Shown: positions 42,431-52,952 of the stretch, piece after piece
How positions within the stretch are numbered: the first letter of the stretch is position 1
How the letters are laid out: each line of letters opens with the position of its first letter
NCBI RefSeq assembly: GCF_016406145.1
Contig: NZ_CP066306.1
Coordinates: forward strand, 310,001 to 374,000
DNA length: 64,000 bases
Source of the DNA: Pseudomonas putida
GTDB lineage: Bacteria > Pseudomonadota > Gammaproteobacteria > Pseudomonadales > Pseudomonadaceae
Reading direction: 5' to 3'
Program-made: the position numbers and the translations under genes
Notes under the pieces: generated by a model
Seen by the model: the letters and a program-made list of their open reading frames with translations, nothing else
Told to the model about the DNA's origin: nothing
Database searches by the model: none

Positions 42431-43486
42431 ATGAAGTTTGCTCCGAAAGCCTTGGCCATCGGTTTGTCGCTGCTGTTCAGTATCGAAAGCGGAGCCACTG
42501 AGCTTAAGCACTGGCCAACTGAGGCGGCCAAGCAGCTCGACGCGATGATTGCCGCCAATGCCAACAAGGGAAATTACGCGGTGTTCGACATGGACAACAC
42601 CAGCTACCGCTACGACCTTGAAGAAGCCTTGCTGCCGTTCATGGAGAACAAGGGCCTGCTGACCCGCGAAAAGCTCGACCCGTCACTCAAGCTGATCCCG
42701 TTCAAAGACACCGCCGAGCACAAGGAAAGCCTGTTCAGTTACTACTACCGCCTGTGCGAAATCGACGACATGGTCTGCTACCCGTGGGTGGCCCAGGTGT
42801 TCTCGGGCTTTACCCTCAAGGAGCTGAAAGTGCAGGTCGATGAGCTGATGGCTTCTGCCACGCCTATCCCTAGCACCTACTTTGAAGGGGGCAAGGTAAA
42901 AGCCATCGAGGTGCAACCACCCAAGGTCTTCACCGGCCAGGCCGAGCTTTACAACAAACTGATGGAAAATGGCATCGAGGTGTATGTCATTTCGGCAGCG
43001 TCCGAAGAGCTGGTGCGCATGGTCGCGTCCGACCCCAAGTACGGCTACAACGTGAAACCGCAGAACGTCATAGGCGTCAGCCTGCTACTCAAGGACCGCA
43101 CCAGCGGCCACTTGACCACCGCACGCAAGCAGATCAGTGAAGGCAAGTACGATGCGACGGCCAACGCTGGCCTGGAACTGACCCCTTACCTGTGGACGCC
43201 GGCGACCTGGATGGCTGGCAAACAGGCGGCGATCCTTACCTATATCGATGAGTGGAAGAAGCCGGTACTGGTGGGCGGTGATACCCCGACCAGTGATGGC
43301 TACATGCAGTTTCATGGCGTGGACATTGGCAAGGGCGGTATCCACCTGTGGATAAACCGCAAGGCCAAATACATGGACCAGTTGAACGGGATGATCGCCA
43401 GGAACGCGGCGGCCCAGGCGAAGGCGGGGTTGCCGGTGACAGCGGACAAGAACTGGGTGATCGTCACGCCGGAGCAGATTCAGTAG
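42431..43486 (+). CDS. pchP: Phosphorylcholine phosphatase PchP (HAD family), exported
   Basis: Periplasmic phosphatase releasing choline from phosphorylcholine. The 351-residue precursor has a 22-residue signal peptide (cleavage after SGA). HAD motif I is DMDNT at 53-57, which is Asp31, Asp33 and Thr35 in mature numbering, as in P. aeruginosa PchP; motif II is ISAAS and motif III/IV is VGGDTPTSD. AGGAGA precedes the ATG. Transcribed alone, divergent from tcyP; in related bacteria it is induced by choline metabolites, but I see no recognisable GbdR site here. Confidence 0.88.
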   Translation: MKFAPKALAIGLSLLFSIESGATELKHWPTEAAKQLDAMIAANANKGNYAVFDMDNTSYRYDLEEALLPFMENKGLLTREKLDPSLKLIPFKDTAEHKESLFSYYYRLCEIDDMVCYPWVAQVFSGFTLKELKVQVDELMASATPIPSTYFEGGKVKAIEVQPPKVFTGQAELYNKLMENGIEVYVISAASEELVRMVASDPKYGYNVKPQNVIGVSLLLKDRTSGHLTTARKQISEGKYDATANAGLELTPYLWTPATWMAGKQAAILTYIDEWKKPVLVGGDTPTSDGYMQFHGVDIGKGGIHLWINRKAKYMDQLNGMIARNAAAQAKAGLPVTADKNWVIVTPEQIQ

Positions 43487-43507
43487 GCCATTGGGTGCCT
43501 GTGCAGG

Positions 43508-43553
43508 CCCACATGGACCGCGCAGATCCTGAGGTCTGCGCTGTACATGTGGG
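43508..43553 (+). terminator. Two-stage hairpin after pchP
   Basis: CCCACATG/CATGTGGG (outer, 8 bp) encloses GCGCAGA/TCTGCGC (inner, 7 bp). It begins 22 bp after the pchP stop; no T-run. Rest of the 381-bp gap to ilvD holds the REP pair at 43701 and nothing else I can name. Confidence 0.5.
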
Positions 43554-43700
43554 AGACTCTATGGTTATCAGCAAGCCATTTTCGCGCCTTTGGTGACCTA
43601 TTCGTTCTGATTTTTCATCAGGGCGAATGCCACTCGTGCGAATTTTCTAGCCAGGATTACCTTTGCGGGGCTTTCTTTTGAGTCTTGTATCGGATTTACC

Positions 43701-43793
43701 GGCCCTATCGCCGGCAAGCCGGCTCCCACTGGGTTTGCGCTGAGCTTGAGAGCAGCGGGGTGCCTGTGGGAGCCGGCTTGCCGGCGATGGGCC
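43701..43793. repeat. REP-type inverted pair
   Basis: ATCGCCGGCAAGCCGGCTCCCAC in the first arm (to 43729) is a perfect inverse of the second arm (43766 on); flanking GGCCC/GGGCC extends the pairing with a 1-nt bulge. This is the cleanest copy of the GCCGGCAAGCCGGCTCCCAC family in the window and lies between convergent pchP and ilvD. Confidence 0.8.
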
Positions 43794-43867
43794 GCAAAGC
43801 GGCCCTAAATCACTTGACTGCCTGGCACTAGGGCTCAGGGCGCCGGTTTCTTCACGTCATCAAGGCC

Positions 43868-45709
43868 TCACAGCCCTTCAAGCATCGCCTTGTTGCGCAC
43901 AGCACCCTTGTCGGCACTGGTCGCCAGCAGGGCGTAGGCTTTCAGCGCGGTGGTAACCTTGCGTGGGCGTACTTCGGCCGGTTTCCAGCCTTTCTTGTCC
44001 TGCTCCACGCGGCGTGCAGCCAGCTCTTCATCACTGACCTGCAGGTTGATCGAACGGTTGGGGATGTCGATCAATACCTTGTCGCCGTCACGTACCAGGC
44101 CGATCGCGCCGCCAGCAGCGGCTTCTGGCGAGGCATGGCCGATCGACAGGCCCGAGGTACCACCCGAGAAGCGGCCATCGGTGAGCAACGCGCAAGCTTT
44201 ACCCAGGCCTTTGGATTTCAGGTACGAAGTCGGGTAGAGCATTTCTTGCATGCCCGGGCCACCTTTCGGACCTTCGTAACGGATGATGACGATGTCACCG
44301 GCCTTCACTTCGTCGGCGAGGATGCCGCGCACGGCGCTGTCCTGGCTTTCGAAGATTTTTGCGTTGCCTTCGAACACGTGGATCGACTCATCGACACCTG
44401 CGGTTTTCACCACGCAGCCATCCAGGGCGATATTGCCGTACAGCACTGCCAGGCCGCCTTCCTGTGAGTAGGCATGTTCGAAGCTGCGGATACAGCCGTT
44501 TTCACGGTCGTCGTCCAGGGTTTCCCAACGGGTCGACTGGCTGAAGGCAGTCTGGGTCGGGATACCCGCCGGGCCGGCTTTGAAGAAGGTGTGCACCGCT
44601 TCATCGTCGGTTTGGGTGATATCCCATTTGGCGATGGCTTCTTCCATGCTGCGGCTGTGTACCGTCGGCAGGTCGGTGTGCAGCAGGCCGCCGCGGGCCA
44701 GCGAGCCGAGGATGCTGAAGATGCCGCCGGCGCGGTGGACGTCTTCCATGTGGTACTTCTGGATGTTCGGCGCCACTTTGCACAGCTGCGGTACTTTGCG
44801 CGAGAGACGGTCGATGTCACGCAGGTCGAATGCCACTTCGCCTTCCTGTGCTGCGGCCAGCAGGTGCAGGATGGTGTTGGTCGAACCGCCCATGGCGATG
44901 TCGAGCATCATGGCGTTTTCGAACGCCTTGAAGTTGGCGATGCTGCGCGGCAGTACCGAGTCGTCGTTCTCGCCGTAGTAGCGCTTGCACAACTCGACGA
45001 TCGTGCGGCCGGCGGTGAGGAACAGCTGCTCACGGTCGGCGTGGGTGGCCAGGGTCGAACCGTTGCCTGGCAAGGCCAGGCCGAGTGCTTCGGTCAGGCA
45101 GTTCATCGAGTTGGCGGTGAACATGCCGGAGCAGGAACCGCAGGTCGGGCAGGCGCTGCGCTCGTATTCGGCAACCTTTTCGTCGGAGGCCGAAGAGTCT
45201 GCAGCAATGACCATGGCGTCGACCAGGTCCAGGCCGTGGCTGGCCAGTTTGGTCTTGCCGGCTTCCATCGGGCCGCCGGACACGAAGATCACAGGGATGT
45301 TCAGGCGCAGGGCGGCCATCAGCATGCCGGGGGTGATCTTGTCGCAGTTGGAAATGCACACGATGGCGTCGGCGCAGTGGGCATTGACCATGTATTCCAC
45401 GGCGTCGGCGATGATCTCGCGGCTCGGCAGGGAGTACAGCATGCCGTCATGGCCCATGGCGATGCCGTCATCCACCGCAATGGTGTTGAACTCTTTGGCC
45501 ACGCCACCGGCGCGTTCGATTTCGCGGGCGACCAGCTGGCCCAGGTCCTTCAGGTGCACATGGCCCGGGACGAACTGGGTGAACGAGTTGGCGATGGCGA
45601 TGATCGGTTTCTTGAAATCTTCGTCTTTCATCCCGGTTGCGCGCCACAGGGCACGGGCGCCGGCCATGTTGCGGCCTTGGGTGGAAGTCTTGGAACGATA
45701 ATCAGGCAT
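43868..45709 (-). CDS. ilvD: Dihydroxy-acid dehydratase IlvD
   Basis: Fe-S enzyme dehydrating 2,3-dihydroxy acids to 2-oxo acids in valine/leucine/isoleucine synthesis. The 613-residue protein has the cluster-binding cysteines in [12 protein letters not shown] (about 119-130) and [18 protein letters not shown] (about 192-209), the usual length, and the C-terminal GRFSGGTSG motif. CAGGAG lies 6 nt before the ATG. It stands alone, far from ilvA in the same window (22 kb). Between it and mgtE lie 479 bp without a supported gene. Confidence 0.96.
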   Translation of the reverse strand: MPDYRSKTSTQGRNMAGARALWRATGMKDEDFKKPIIAIANSFTQFVPGHVHLKDLGQLVAREIERAGGVAKEFNTIAVDDGIAMGHDGMLYSLPSREIIADAVEYMVNAHCADAIVCISNCDKITPGMLMAALRLNIPVIFVSGGPMEAGKTKLASHGLDLVDAMVIAADSSASDEKVAEYERSACPTCGSCSGMFTANSMNCLTEALGLALPGNGSTLATHADREQLFLTAGRTIVELCKRYYGENDDSVLPRSIANFKAFENAMMLDIAMGGSTNTILHLLAAAQEGEVAFDLRDIDRLSRKVPQLCKVAPNIQKYHMEDVHRAGGIFSILGSLARGGLLHTDLPTVHSRSMEEAIAKWDITQTDDEAVHTFFKAGPAGIPTQTAFSQSTRWETLDDDRENGCIRSFEHAYSQEGGLAVLYGNIALDGCVVKTAGVDESIHVFEGNAKIFESQDSAVRGILADEVKAGDIVIIRYEGPKGGPGMQEMLYPTSYLKSKGLGKACALLTDGRFSGGTSGLSIGHASPEAAAGGAIGLVRDGDKVLIDIPNRSINLQVSDEELAARRVEQDKKGWKPAEVRPRKVTTALKAYALLATSADKGAVRNKAMLEGL

Positions 45710-46188
45710 GAAGCACTCCTGGCGGCTTAATCAGGTCACAAAAAGGGGAGTGAGCTTCTCTTTTCCTATGCGCCTTAGGCCGGTTGCCACTGGCACGGAT
45801 GGGGCCGAAGACACAACGGGATCGCCGCGTGCTCGACCAGAGCTCATAAACCCGCCGGGGATGACTGGCGATGAATAGCCCGATTCTACACCGCTGGCGC
45901 AGCGAGGGAATGGCGATGTGTCTGGGCGGTGGCTCGGGGAGCATGACCGGCACTTTGTAGGACCGATCTGAAAAGCCCAGTGCGCAGCTGACAGGTGCGT
46001 CTTGGCTGCTTATGATCCGCCGCGCCGCATGTGCGGCTTCACGAGACATTACCTCAATGGACCTTCCCAGTTTCAGTTCATACAGAACCTGCAAATTGGC
46101 ACTGAGCGCGCCGTCGCCAGGGCTTCCGAAGGCTTGAGCCCGTGTGGCTGAGGTTTACGGGTGCCTGCGTCGGCGCCTGGAGAATCTC

Positions 46189-47244
46189 ATGCAACACACT
46201 TCCGATTTCGTCGTTTCCCCGCTCGACCTGCGTCAGGCTGCCCAGGCGCGTCGTGATTGCCTGCTTCATCCTGAAGGCTACCCCGAAGGCACTGCCGGTT
46301 ACCTGATGACCAGCGAATATTCGTGTCTCGATGCCGGCCTCACTGCCAGCCAGGCGATCGACATGCTGCGCCGCGAGGCCGCAGATGCAGAAACCATCTA
46401 TCAGTCCTATGTGCTCGACGAGAAACGCAACCTGCTGGGTACACTTTCCCTGCGCGAGCTGATCCTTGCCGCGCCTGAACAACCGATCGAGCAGTTCATG
46501 GTGCGTAAGGTCATCTGCGTCTGTACCTCGACCCGCCAGGAAGAAGTGGCGCGGTTGATCCGCGAGCACGACCTGCTGGCGGTGCCGGTGCTGGATGAGG
46601 CCGGCCGTTTGGTAGGCCTGGTGACCTGCGATGACGCACTCGATGTGGTCGTCGAAGAGGCTACCGAGGACTTCCACAAGGGCGCATCCATCACCAACCA
46701 CGTGGGCAATCTCAGGGACGCCACTGTCAGTCTGCTGTACCGCAAGCGGGTGTTGTGGCTGGTGCTGCTGGTGTTTGGCAATCTGTTTTCAGGGGCGGGG
46801 ATCGCGGCATTCGAGGAAACCATTGCCGCGCATATCGTCCTGGTGTTTTTCCTGCCGCTTTTGGTGGACAGCGGTGGCAACGCGGGTGCGCAGTCGGCGA
46901 CACTGATGGTACGTGGCCTGGCAACGGGCGAGGTGGTGATGCGCGACTGGTTGCGCATGCTGGCACGTGAATGCGCTGTGGCGCTGGCGCTGGGCGGCAC
47001 TATGGCGGTGGCGGTGGCATCGCTGGGGGCGCTGCGCGGTGGGGCGGATGTCGCCTTGATCGTTGCCAGCAGCATGCTGGTGATCGTCCTGCTTGGCAGC
47101 CTGATTGGCATGAGCCTGCCCTTCATGTTCACCAGGCTCAAGCTCGATCCGGCCACTGCCAGCGGGCCGCTGGTGACTTCTATCGCCGATGCGGCAGGTG
47201 TGCTGGTGTATTTCGGTATTGCTTCTTACGTGCTGGACATCTGA
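46189..47244 (+). CDS. mgtE: MgtE-family Mg2+ transporter without the N domain
   Basis: Divalent-cation channel/transporter of the MgtE family. The 351-residue protein begins close to the tandem CBS domains (EGTAGYLMTSEYSCL at about 34; AVPVLDEAGRLVGLVT at about 130), then a linker helix and a five-helix pore domain (about 190-350) with the signature PLLVDSGGNAGAQSATLMVRGLATGEV. The N-terminal superhelical Mg2+-sensing domain (about 130 residues in T. thermophilus MgtE) is missing. I chose the ATG at 46189 (GGAG at 6 nt); a GTG at 46144 would add only 15 residues and not restore that domain. Confidence 0.85.
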   Translation: MQHTSDFVVSPLDLRQAAQARRDCLLHPEGYPEGTAGYLMTSEYSCLDAGLTASQAIDMLRREAADAETIYQSYVLDEKRNLLGTLSLRELILAAPEQPIEQFMVRKVICVCTSTRQEEVARLIREHDLLAVPVLDEAGRLVGLVTCDDALDVVVEEATEDFHKGASITNHVGNLRDATVSLLYRKRVLWLVLLVFGNLFSGAGIAAFEETIAAHIVLVFFLPLLVDSGGNAGAQSATLMVRGLATGEVVMRDWLRMLARECAVALALGGTMAVAVASLGALRGGADVALIVASSMLVIVLLGSLIGMSLPFMFTRLKLDPATASGPLVTSIADAAGVLVYFGIASYVLDI

Positions 47245-47249
47245 GGCAT

Positions 47250-47276
47250 CCAATGGGCCGCAGCGCGGCCCCTTGG
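47250..47276. terminator. Hairpin between convergent mgtE and rlmI
   Basis: GGGCCGC (47255-47261) pairs with GCGGCCC (47265-47271) over an AGC loop, with CCAA/TTGG extending the stem past one mismatch. No long T-run. Confidence 0.45.
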
Positions 47277-47283
47277 ACGTGTA

Positions 47284-48480
47284 TCAGCTGTTGGGCAGCA
47301 ACCGGCAGGTAATGCTCTTGATATAGCGGGTTTCAGCGATGGCCGGGTGAACCGGGTGGTCCGGGCCCTGGCCGCCGCGTTCGAGCAGTTGCAGGTTGCG
47401 GTCCAGGTGGCGGGCGCTGGTCAGCAGGATGTTGTTCAGGTCGTCCTCGGGCAGGTGCATCGAGCACGAAGCACTGACCAGGATGCCGTCCTTGGTCAGC
47501 ATGCGCATGGCCTGTTCGTTGAGGCGGCGGTAGGCGGCTTCGCCGTTTTTCAGGTCTTTCTTGCGCTTGATGAACGCGGGTGGGTCGGCAATGATCACGT
47601 CGAAGCGCTCCTCAGCGGCTTTCAGCTCGCGCAGAGCCTCGAACACGTCGCCTTCGATGCAGGTCAGTTTTTCGCTGATGCCATTGAGCGCGGCATTACG
47701 TTCAACGCCATCCAGGGCAAAGCCTGAGGCATCCACACAGAACACTTCGCTGGCGCCGAATGCGCCGGCCTGCACGCCCCAGCCACCAATGTAGCTGAAC
47801 AGGTCGAGCACACGCTTGCCTTTGACGTAGGGCGCCAGACGCGCGCGGTTCATGCGGTGGTCATAGAACCAGCCGGTCTTCTGGCCTTCGCGTACCGGCG
47901 CTTCGAACTTCACGCCGTTTTCTTCCAGTGGCACCCAGTCCGGCACTTCGCCGTAGACGGTTTCGACGTAACGCTGCAAGCCTTCGGCGTCGCGGGCGGC
48001 GGAATCGTTCTTGAACAGGATGCCGCTGGGCTTGAGGACCTGGACGAGGGCGGCGATCACGTCGTCCTTGTGCAGTTCCATGGTGGCGGAGGCCAGCTGT
48101 ACCACGAGAATGTCGAAGAAGCGGTCGACCACCAGGCCCGGCAGCAGGTCGGAATCACCATAGACCAGGCGGTAGCACGGCTGGTCGAACAGGCGCTGGC
48201 GCAGGGACAGCGCAACGTTGAGGCGGTGTACCAGCAGCGACTTGTCCAGCGGCAGCTTGGCATCGCGCGACAGCAGGCGGGCGCAGATCAGGTTGTTCGG
48301 GCTCAGCGCCACGATACCCAGCGGCTTGCCGTTGGCGGCCTCGAGGATCGCCTGTTGGCCGGCCTGAAAGCCCTGCAGCGGCGTCGCGGTGACATCGACT
48401 TCGTTGCTGTAGACCCACAGGTGGCCGGCGCGCAGGCGGCGGTCGGCATTGGCTTTGAGGCGAAGGCTGGGCAGGGACAT
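47284..48480 (-). CDS. rlmI: 23S rRNA (cytosine-1962-C5) methyltransferase RlmI-type
   Basis: SAM-dependent rRNA methyltransferase of the RlmI family. The 398-residue protein has an N-terminal PUA domain (about 1-75, LRLKANADRRLRAGHLWVYSNEV), an EEHEA-type middle region, and a Rossmann methyltransferase domain with VLDLFSYIGGWGVQAGAFGA (motif I, about 215-235), IIADPPAFIKRKKDL (motif IV) and the catalytic-loop SASCSMH with its Cys. GGAG precedes the ATG at 48480; the longer open frame upstream is not used. Confidence 0.9.
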   Translation of the reverse strand: MSLPSLRLKANADRRLRAGHLWVYSNEVDVTATPLQGFQAGQQAILEAANGKPLGIVALSPNNLICARLLSRDAKLPLDKSLLVHRLNVALSLRQRLFDQPCYRLVYGDSDLLPGLVVDRFFDILVVQLASATMELHKDDVIAALVQVLKPSGILFKNDSAARDAEGLQRYVETVYGEVPDWVPLEENGVKFEAPVREGQKTGWFYDHRMNRARLAPYVKGKRVLDLFSYIGGWGVQAGAFGASEVFCVDASGFALDGVERNAALNGISEKLTCIEGDVFEALRELKAAEERFDVIIADPPAFIKRKKDLKNGEAAYRRLNEQAMRMLTKDGILVSASCSMHLPEDDLNNILLTSARHLDRNLQLLERGGQGPDHPVHPAIAETRYIKSITCRLLPNS

Positions 48481-48635
48481 GACGTCGCTCCGGGAAAAAA
48501 GAGCGGGAGTATAACCGGTTGGCCCTTGATTCGGTGCAGGGTACGACAAACTGCCCTGCCTGTTCGCGGGCACAAGCGCTACAAGTCGAGCGACCTACAG
48601 GGTTAGAATCCCCCGTCCTCAACGAGTATGTACGT

Positions 48636-49508
48636 ATGTCCCAAGAACTCAGCGCCGAACAGATCCAGCAAGCCTTGCAAGGCATTACCATCCCGCCGCA
48701 ACCGCAGATCATGGTCGACCTGCAGTTCGAGCAGTACATGCCCGACCCGGACCTGGAAACCATCGCCAAGCTGATTTCCCAGGACCCTGGCCTGTCCGGT
48801 GCCTTGCTCAAGCTGGTCAACTCGCCGCACTTCGGGCTGTCCAACAAGATCGGTTCGATCCAGCGTGCGGTAAACCTGCTGGGTAGCCGTTCGATCATCA
48901 ACCTGATCAACGCCCAGTCGATCAAGGGCGAAATGAGCGACGAGACCATCGTTACCCTCAACCGCTTCTGGGACACTGCCCAGGATGTTGCCATGACCTG
49001 CCTGACACTGGCCAAGCGTACCGGCATCCAGGCGGCGGACGAGGCCTACACCCTCGGGCTGTTCCATGATTGCGGCGTCCCGCTGATGCTCAAGCGTTTC
49101 CCCAACTATATGGATGTACTGGAAGAGGCCTACGCCAAGGCTGATGCGCAAACACGGGTGGTCGACACCGAGAACCGTGCATTCAACACCAATCATTCGG
49201 TGGTCGGCTATTTCACCGCCAAGTCCTGGCGCCTGCCGGAGCACATCAGCGCGGCCATCGCCAACCATCACAATGCCCTGGCCGTGTTCCGCGAGGAGTC
49301 GCCGCGCAACACCCAGAGCCAGCTGAAGAACCTGCTGGCGGTGCTGAAGATGGCCGAACACATCTGCGCGTCCTGCCGGGTGTTGGGCAACCAGCATGTC
49401 GACCATGAGTGGAATGCGGTCGGCCCGCTGGTACTGGACTACATCGGTTTGTCGGAGTACGACTTCGAGAACCTCAAACAGACCATTCGCGAGCTGGGCG
49501 GGCACTGA
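48636..49508 (+). CDS. HDOD domain protein
   Basis: 290-residue cytoplasmic protein made almost entirely of one HDOD domain, a degenerate HD-type fold linked to signalling rather than phosphohydrolysis. Landmarks are ISQDPGLSGALLKLVNSPHFGL (about 48-69), LLGSRSIINLI (about 85) and GLFHDCG (about 145). No partner domain is attached. The ATG at 48636 starts MSQELSAEQ. mutM begins 3 bp after its stop, so the two are co-transcribed; a link to DNA-damage signalling is only an inference. Confidence 0.87.
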   Translation: MSQELSAEQIQQALQGITIPPQPQIMVDLQFEQYMPDPDLETIAKLISQDPGLSGALLKLVNSPHFGLSNKIGSIQRAVNLLGSRSIINLINAQSIKGEMSDETIVTLNRFWDTAQDVAMTCLTLAKRTGIQAADEAYTLGLFHDCGVPLMLKRFPNYMDVLEEAYAKADAQTRVVDTENRAFNTNHSVVGYFTAKSWRLPEHISAAIANHHNALAVFREESPRNTQSQLKNLLAVLKMAEHICASCRVLGNQHVDHEWNAVGPLVLDYIGLSEYDFENLKQTIRELGGH

Positions 49509-49511
49509 TTC

Positions 49512-50324
49512 ATGCCGGAATTACCCGAAGTAGAGACCACGCGGCGTGGTATCGCGCCGCACCTGGAAGGCCAGCGGGTCAGCCGCGTGGTGGTGAGAGA
49601 CCGGCGCTTGCGCTGGCCAATCCCGGAGGACCTGGACGTGCGTTTGTCCGGGCAGCGTATTCTCAGCGTCGAGCGGCGCGCCAAATACCTGCTGATCAAT
49701 GCCGAGGTCGGCACCTTGATCAGCCATCTGGGCATGTCGGGCAACCTGCGTCTGGTGCAGCTGGGGCTACCGGCGGCCAAGCATGAGCACGTCGATATCG
49801 AACTGGAGTCGGGGCTGATGCTGCGCTACACCGACCCACGTCGTTTCGGTGCCATGCTCTGGAGCCTTGATCCGCTCAATCACGAGCTGCTCCTGCGTCT
49901 GGGCCCAGAGCCGTTGACCGACCTGTTCGACGGCGAGCGCCTGTTTCAGCTGTCGCGTGGGCGGACGATGGCCGTCAAGCCTTTCATCATGGATAACGCG
50001 GTGGTGGTGGGCGTGGGCAATATCTACGCGACCGAGGCGCTGTTTGCCGCCGGTATCGACCCACGCCGTGAGGCGGGCGGAATCTCCCGTACCCGTTACC
50101 TGAAACTGGCCATCGAGATCAAGCGCGTGCTGGCGGCAGCCATCGAGCAAGGGGGCACGACCTTGCGCGATTTCATTGGCGGCGACGGACAGCCGGGTTA
50201 TTTCCAGCAGGAACTATTCGTGTACGGCCGGGGCGGGATGCCTTGCAAGCTGTGCGGCACTACCTTGCGTGAGGCCAAGCTTGGGCAGCGGGCCAGCGTT
50301 TACTGCCCGCGTTGCCAGCGTTGA
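49512..50324 (+). CDS. mutM: Formamidopyrimidine-DNA glycosylase MutM (Fpg)
   Basis: Excises 8-oxoguanine and formamidopyrimidines and nicks the strand by beta,delta-elimination. The 270-residue protein begins [14 protein letters not shown], giving the catalytic Pro2 and Glu3; Lys58 lies in RRAKYLLI, and the C-terminal zinc finger CKLCGTT...YCPRCQR has all four Cys. It overlaps no gene but starts 3 bp after the HDOD gene. A large palindrome follows. Confidence 0.96.
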   Translation: MPELPEVETTRRGIAPHLEGQRVSRVVVRDRRLRWPIPEDLDVRLSGQRILSVERRAKYLLINAEVGTLISHLGMSGNLRLVQLGLPAAKHEHVDIELESGLMLRYTDPRRFGAMLWSLDPLNHELLLRLGPEPLTDLFDGERLFQLSRGRTMAVKPFIMDNAVVVGVGNIYATEALFAAGIDPRREAGGISRTRYLKLAIEIKRVLAAAIEQGGTTLRDFIGGDGQPGYFQQELFVYGRGGMPCKLCGTTLREAKLGQRASVYCPRCQR

Positions 50325-50327
50325 ATG

Positions 50328-50367
50328 GTATGGCCCAATCGCCGGCTTGCCGGCGATTGGGCCATAC
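50328..50367. repeat. Perfect 40-bp palindrome between mutM and the ferredoxin gene
   Basis: 19-bp arms (50328-50346 and 50349-50367) around TT. The core CAATCGCCGGC is related to the REP family, but here the arms abut. It begins 3 bp after the mutM stop and probably ends or protects both convergent transcripts. Confidence 0.8.
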
Positions 50368-50382
50368 GGAGCGGCGCATCGA

Positions 50383-50652
<270 letters not shown>

Positions 50653-50699
50653 TCACCGCCCGGGCATGTTCAACGCAATGGGCACAATTGTGCCGCATT

Positions 50700-50724
50700 C
50701 GCGCCCGCAGTGCACGCGGGCGCG
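50700..50724. terminator. Hairpin between coaD and the ferredoxin gene
   Basis: CGCGCCCGC pairs with GCGGGCGCG over AGTGCAC. No T-run; could be a weak terminator of coaD. Confidence 0.35.
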
Positions 50725-50741
50725 ATAATCAGCGCTCAGGC

Positions 50742-51332
<591 letters not shown>

Positions 51333-52931
51333 TCATGCACTCTGTGCCAGGCGGGAGAGCAGGGCGTCGGTGAGCTTCGCGCTGATGGCGTAGACCGACA
51401 GTTGCGGGTTTGCACCGATGCTGGTCGGGAACAGCGAGCCGTCGTGAATCGACAGGTTTTCCAGCTGATGGTGACGGCCCAGGCTGTCGCACACCGCGTG
51501 ACGTGGGTCTTCGCCCATTGCGCAGCCGCCCATCACGTGGGCGCTGCCCAGGCGCGTATGGAACGGCTCCAGCTGCAAGCCGTCGATCATGCGTTGGGCC
51601 TGCGCCAGGCTTGTAGCCGCGCAGGCACTGCTGTGCGCGGGTGTAACCTGTGTGGCGCCCGCCGCGAACTGAATCTGGGCCATGCTGTGAAAGGCCCGGC
51701 GCAGGCCGTCTCGCAAGTAGTCGGTGACCTGGTAATCGAGCACCGGTGAGCCATCGCCACGCAGTTCCACCGTGCCGCCCGGGCTTTCTGGGTGGAAACC
51801 GTCGCGCAACAGCGCAAGCATGACGTGGGTGTGCGGCAGCTCGGCCATGCGCAGGGCATTTTCGACACCATCGCCACCGAGCAAGGTGCTGGCCAGCGCC
51901 GGGTGCAGGGGCGGTACTTCAAGTTTGTAGCCGACCGCGCCATCGACGCCGTCCTGCCATTGAAAGTGGTCACTGTAGATGGACTGCGGAGCGCCGTAGT
52001 AAGGGTCGATGCGTGCTTCGAAGCGTGCCGCGCTGAAGTTGACCAGGTGCAGGAAAGTCCGCTTGCCCAGGCACTGGTGGGGGTCAGGAGCCTTGGAGCG
52101 CAGCAGCAGGGCGGGGCTGTTGATGCCACCGCCTGCGAGGATGTAGTGGCGTGCGCGCACAGTGATGCTGCGCCCGTTGGTGTGTATTCCTCGTGCGTCC
52201 AGCCCTTGGCAGCGCAGATGCTCGATGCGCTCGCCGTCATGCTCAAAGCGTTCGGCCCGGGCCAGGTACAGCAGCTCGCCGCCCTTGTCGAGCATGGCTG
52301 GAATGCGCGTCACCAGCATCGATTGTTTGGCGTTGACCGGGCAACCCATGCCGCAATAGCCAAGGTTCCAGCACCCCCGGACATTGCGCGCAATTACGGC
52401 CCATCGGTAGCCGAGCTGTTCACACCCACGGCGCAGTACGTCGTTGTTGGCGTTTGGTGGCACCGCCCAGGGGGTAATCCCGAGGTCTTGCTCGATGCGT
52501 TCGAACCAGGGGCGTAGTGCGTCTTTGTCCAGCCCTTTTACGTTGTGGGCCGTGGCCCAGTGGGCCAAGGTCGGCGCGGGCGTGCGAAAGCTGGAGGTCC
52601 AGTTGACCAGCGTGGTGCCGCCTACCGCACGGCCCTGCAGAATGGTAATGGCGCCGTCCTTGCTCATCCTGCCCAGGCCTTCCTGGTAGAGACTGGCGTA
52701 GGCCTCATTCTCTAGCAGGTGGAAGTCACTGCTGGTTTTGAGGGGGCCTTCCTCGATCAGCAGTACCTTGAGGCCTGCGGCACTGAGCATCTGCGCGCTG
52801 GTGGCGCCGCCGGCACCGCTGCCTATCACGGCAATGTCGGCTTGCAGGCTGAGGTCCTGCTCCAGGCGTGAGCCATCATGGGTAATCCAGCCGCGTTCGA
52901 GGCCTTGGCGAAACGGGTCGATGACAGGCAT
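51333..52931 (-). CDS. GMC-family FAD oxidoreductase
   Basis: 532-residue flavoprotein dehydrogenase of the GMC group. The FAD-binding motif is ADIAVIGSGAGGATSA (about 31-46), and the C-terminal catalytic area holds HVMGGCAMGED and the GANPQLSVYAISAKL end. A Cys-rich stretch, CWNLGYCGMGCPVNAKQSM at about 222, is typical of a subgroup of alcohol-type GMC enzymes. No signal peptide of its own. It is the third gene of calB / Tat-lipoprotein / GMC, and may be exported with or anchored by the Tat-lipoprotein (inference from order). Electron acceptor unknown. Confidence 0.85.
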   Translation of the reverse strand: MPVIDPFRQGLERGWITHDGSRLEQDLSLQADIAVIGSGAGGATSAQMLSAAGLKVLLIEEGPLKTSSDFHLLENEAYASLYQEGLGRMSKDGAITILQGRAVGGTTLVNWTSSFRTPAPTLAHWATAHNVKGLDKDALRPWFERIEQDLGITPWAVPPNANNDVLRRGCEQLGYRWAVIARNVRGCWNLGYCGMGCPVNAKQSMLVTRIPAMLDKGGELLYLARAERFEHDGERIEHLRCQGLDARGIHTNGRSITVRARHYILAGGGINSPALLLRSKAPDPHQCLGKRTFLHLVNFSAARFEARIDPYYGAPQSIYSDHFQWQDGVDGAVGYKLEVPPLHPALASTLLGGDGVENALRMAELPHTHVMLALLRDGFHPESPGGTVELRGDGSPVLDYQVTDYLRDGLRRAFHSMAQIQFAAGATQVTPAHSSACAATSLAQAQRMIDGLQLEPFHTRLGSAHVMGGCAMGEDPRHAVCDSLGRHHQLENLSIHDGSLFPTSIGANPQLSVYAISAKLTDALLSRLAQSA

Positions 52932-52952
52932 TGAAGATGCTCTTGTTGTTGG

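Noticed and set aside
45702..46094. 130-codon minus-strand frame upstream of ilvD
   Set aside because: Overlaps the ilvD start and ribosome-binding site, and its Arg/Ser/Pro-rich composition does not look coding; no recognisable domain.
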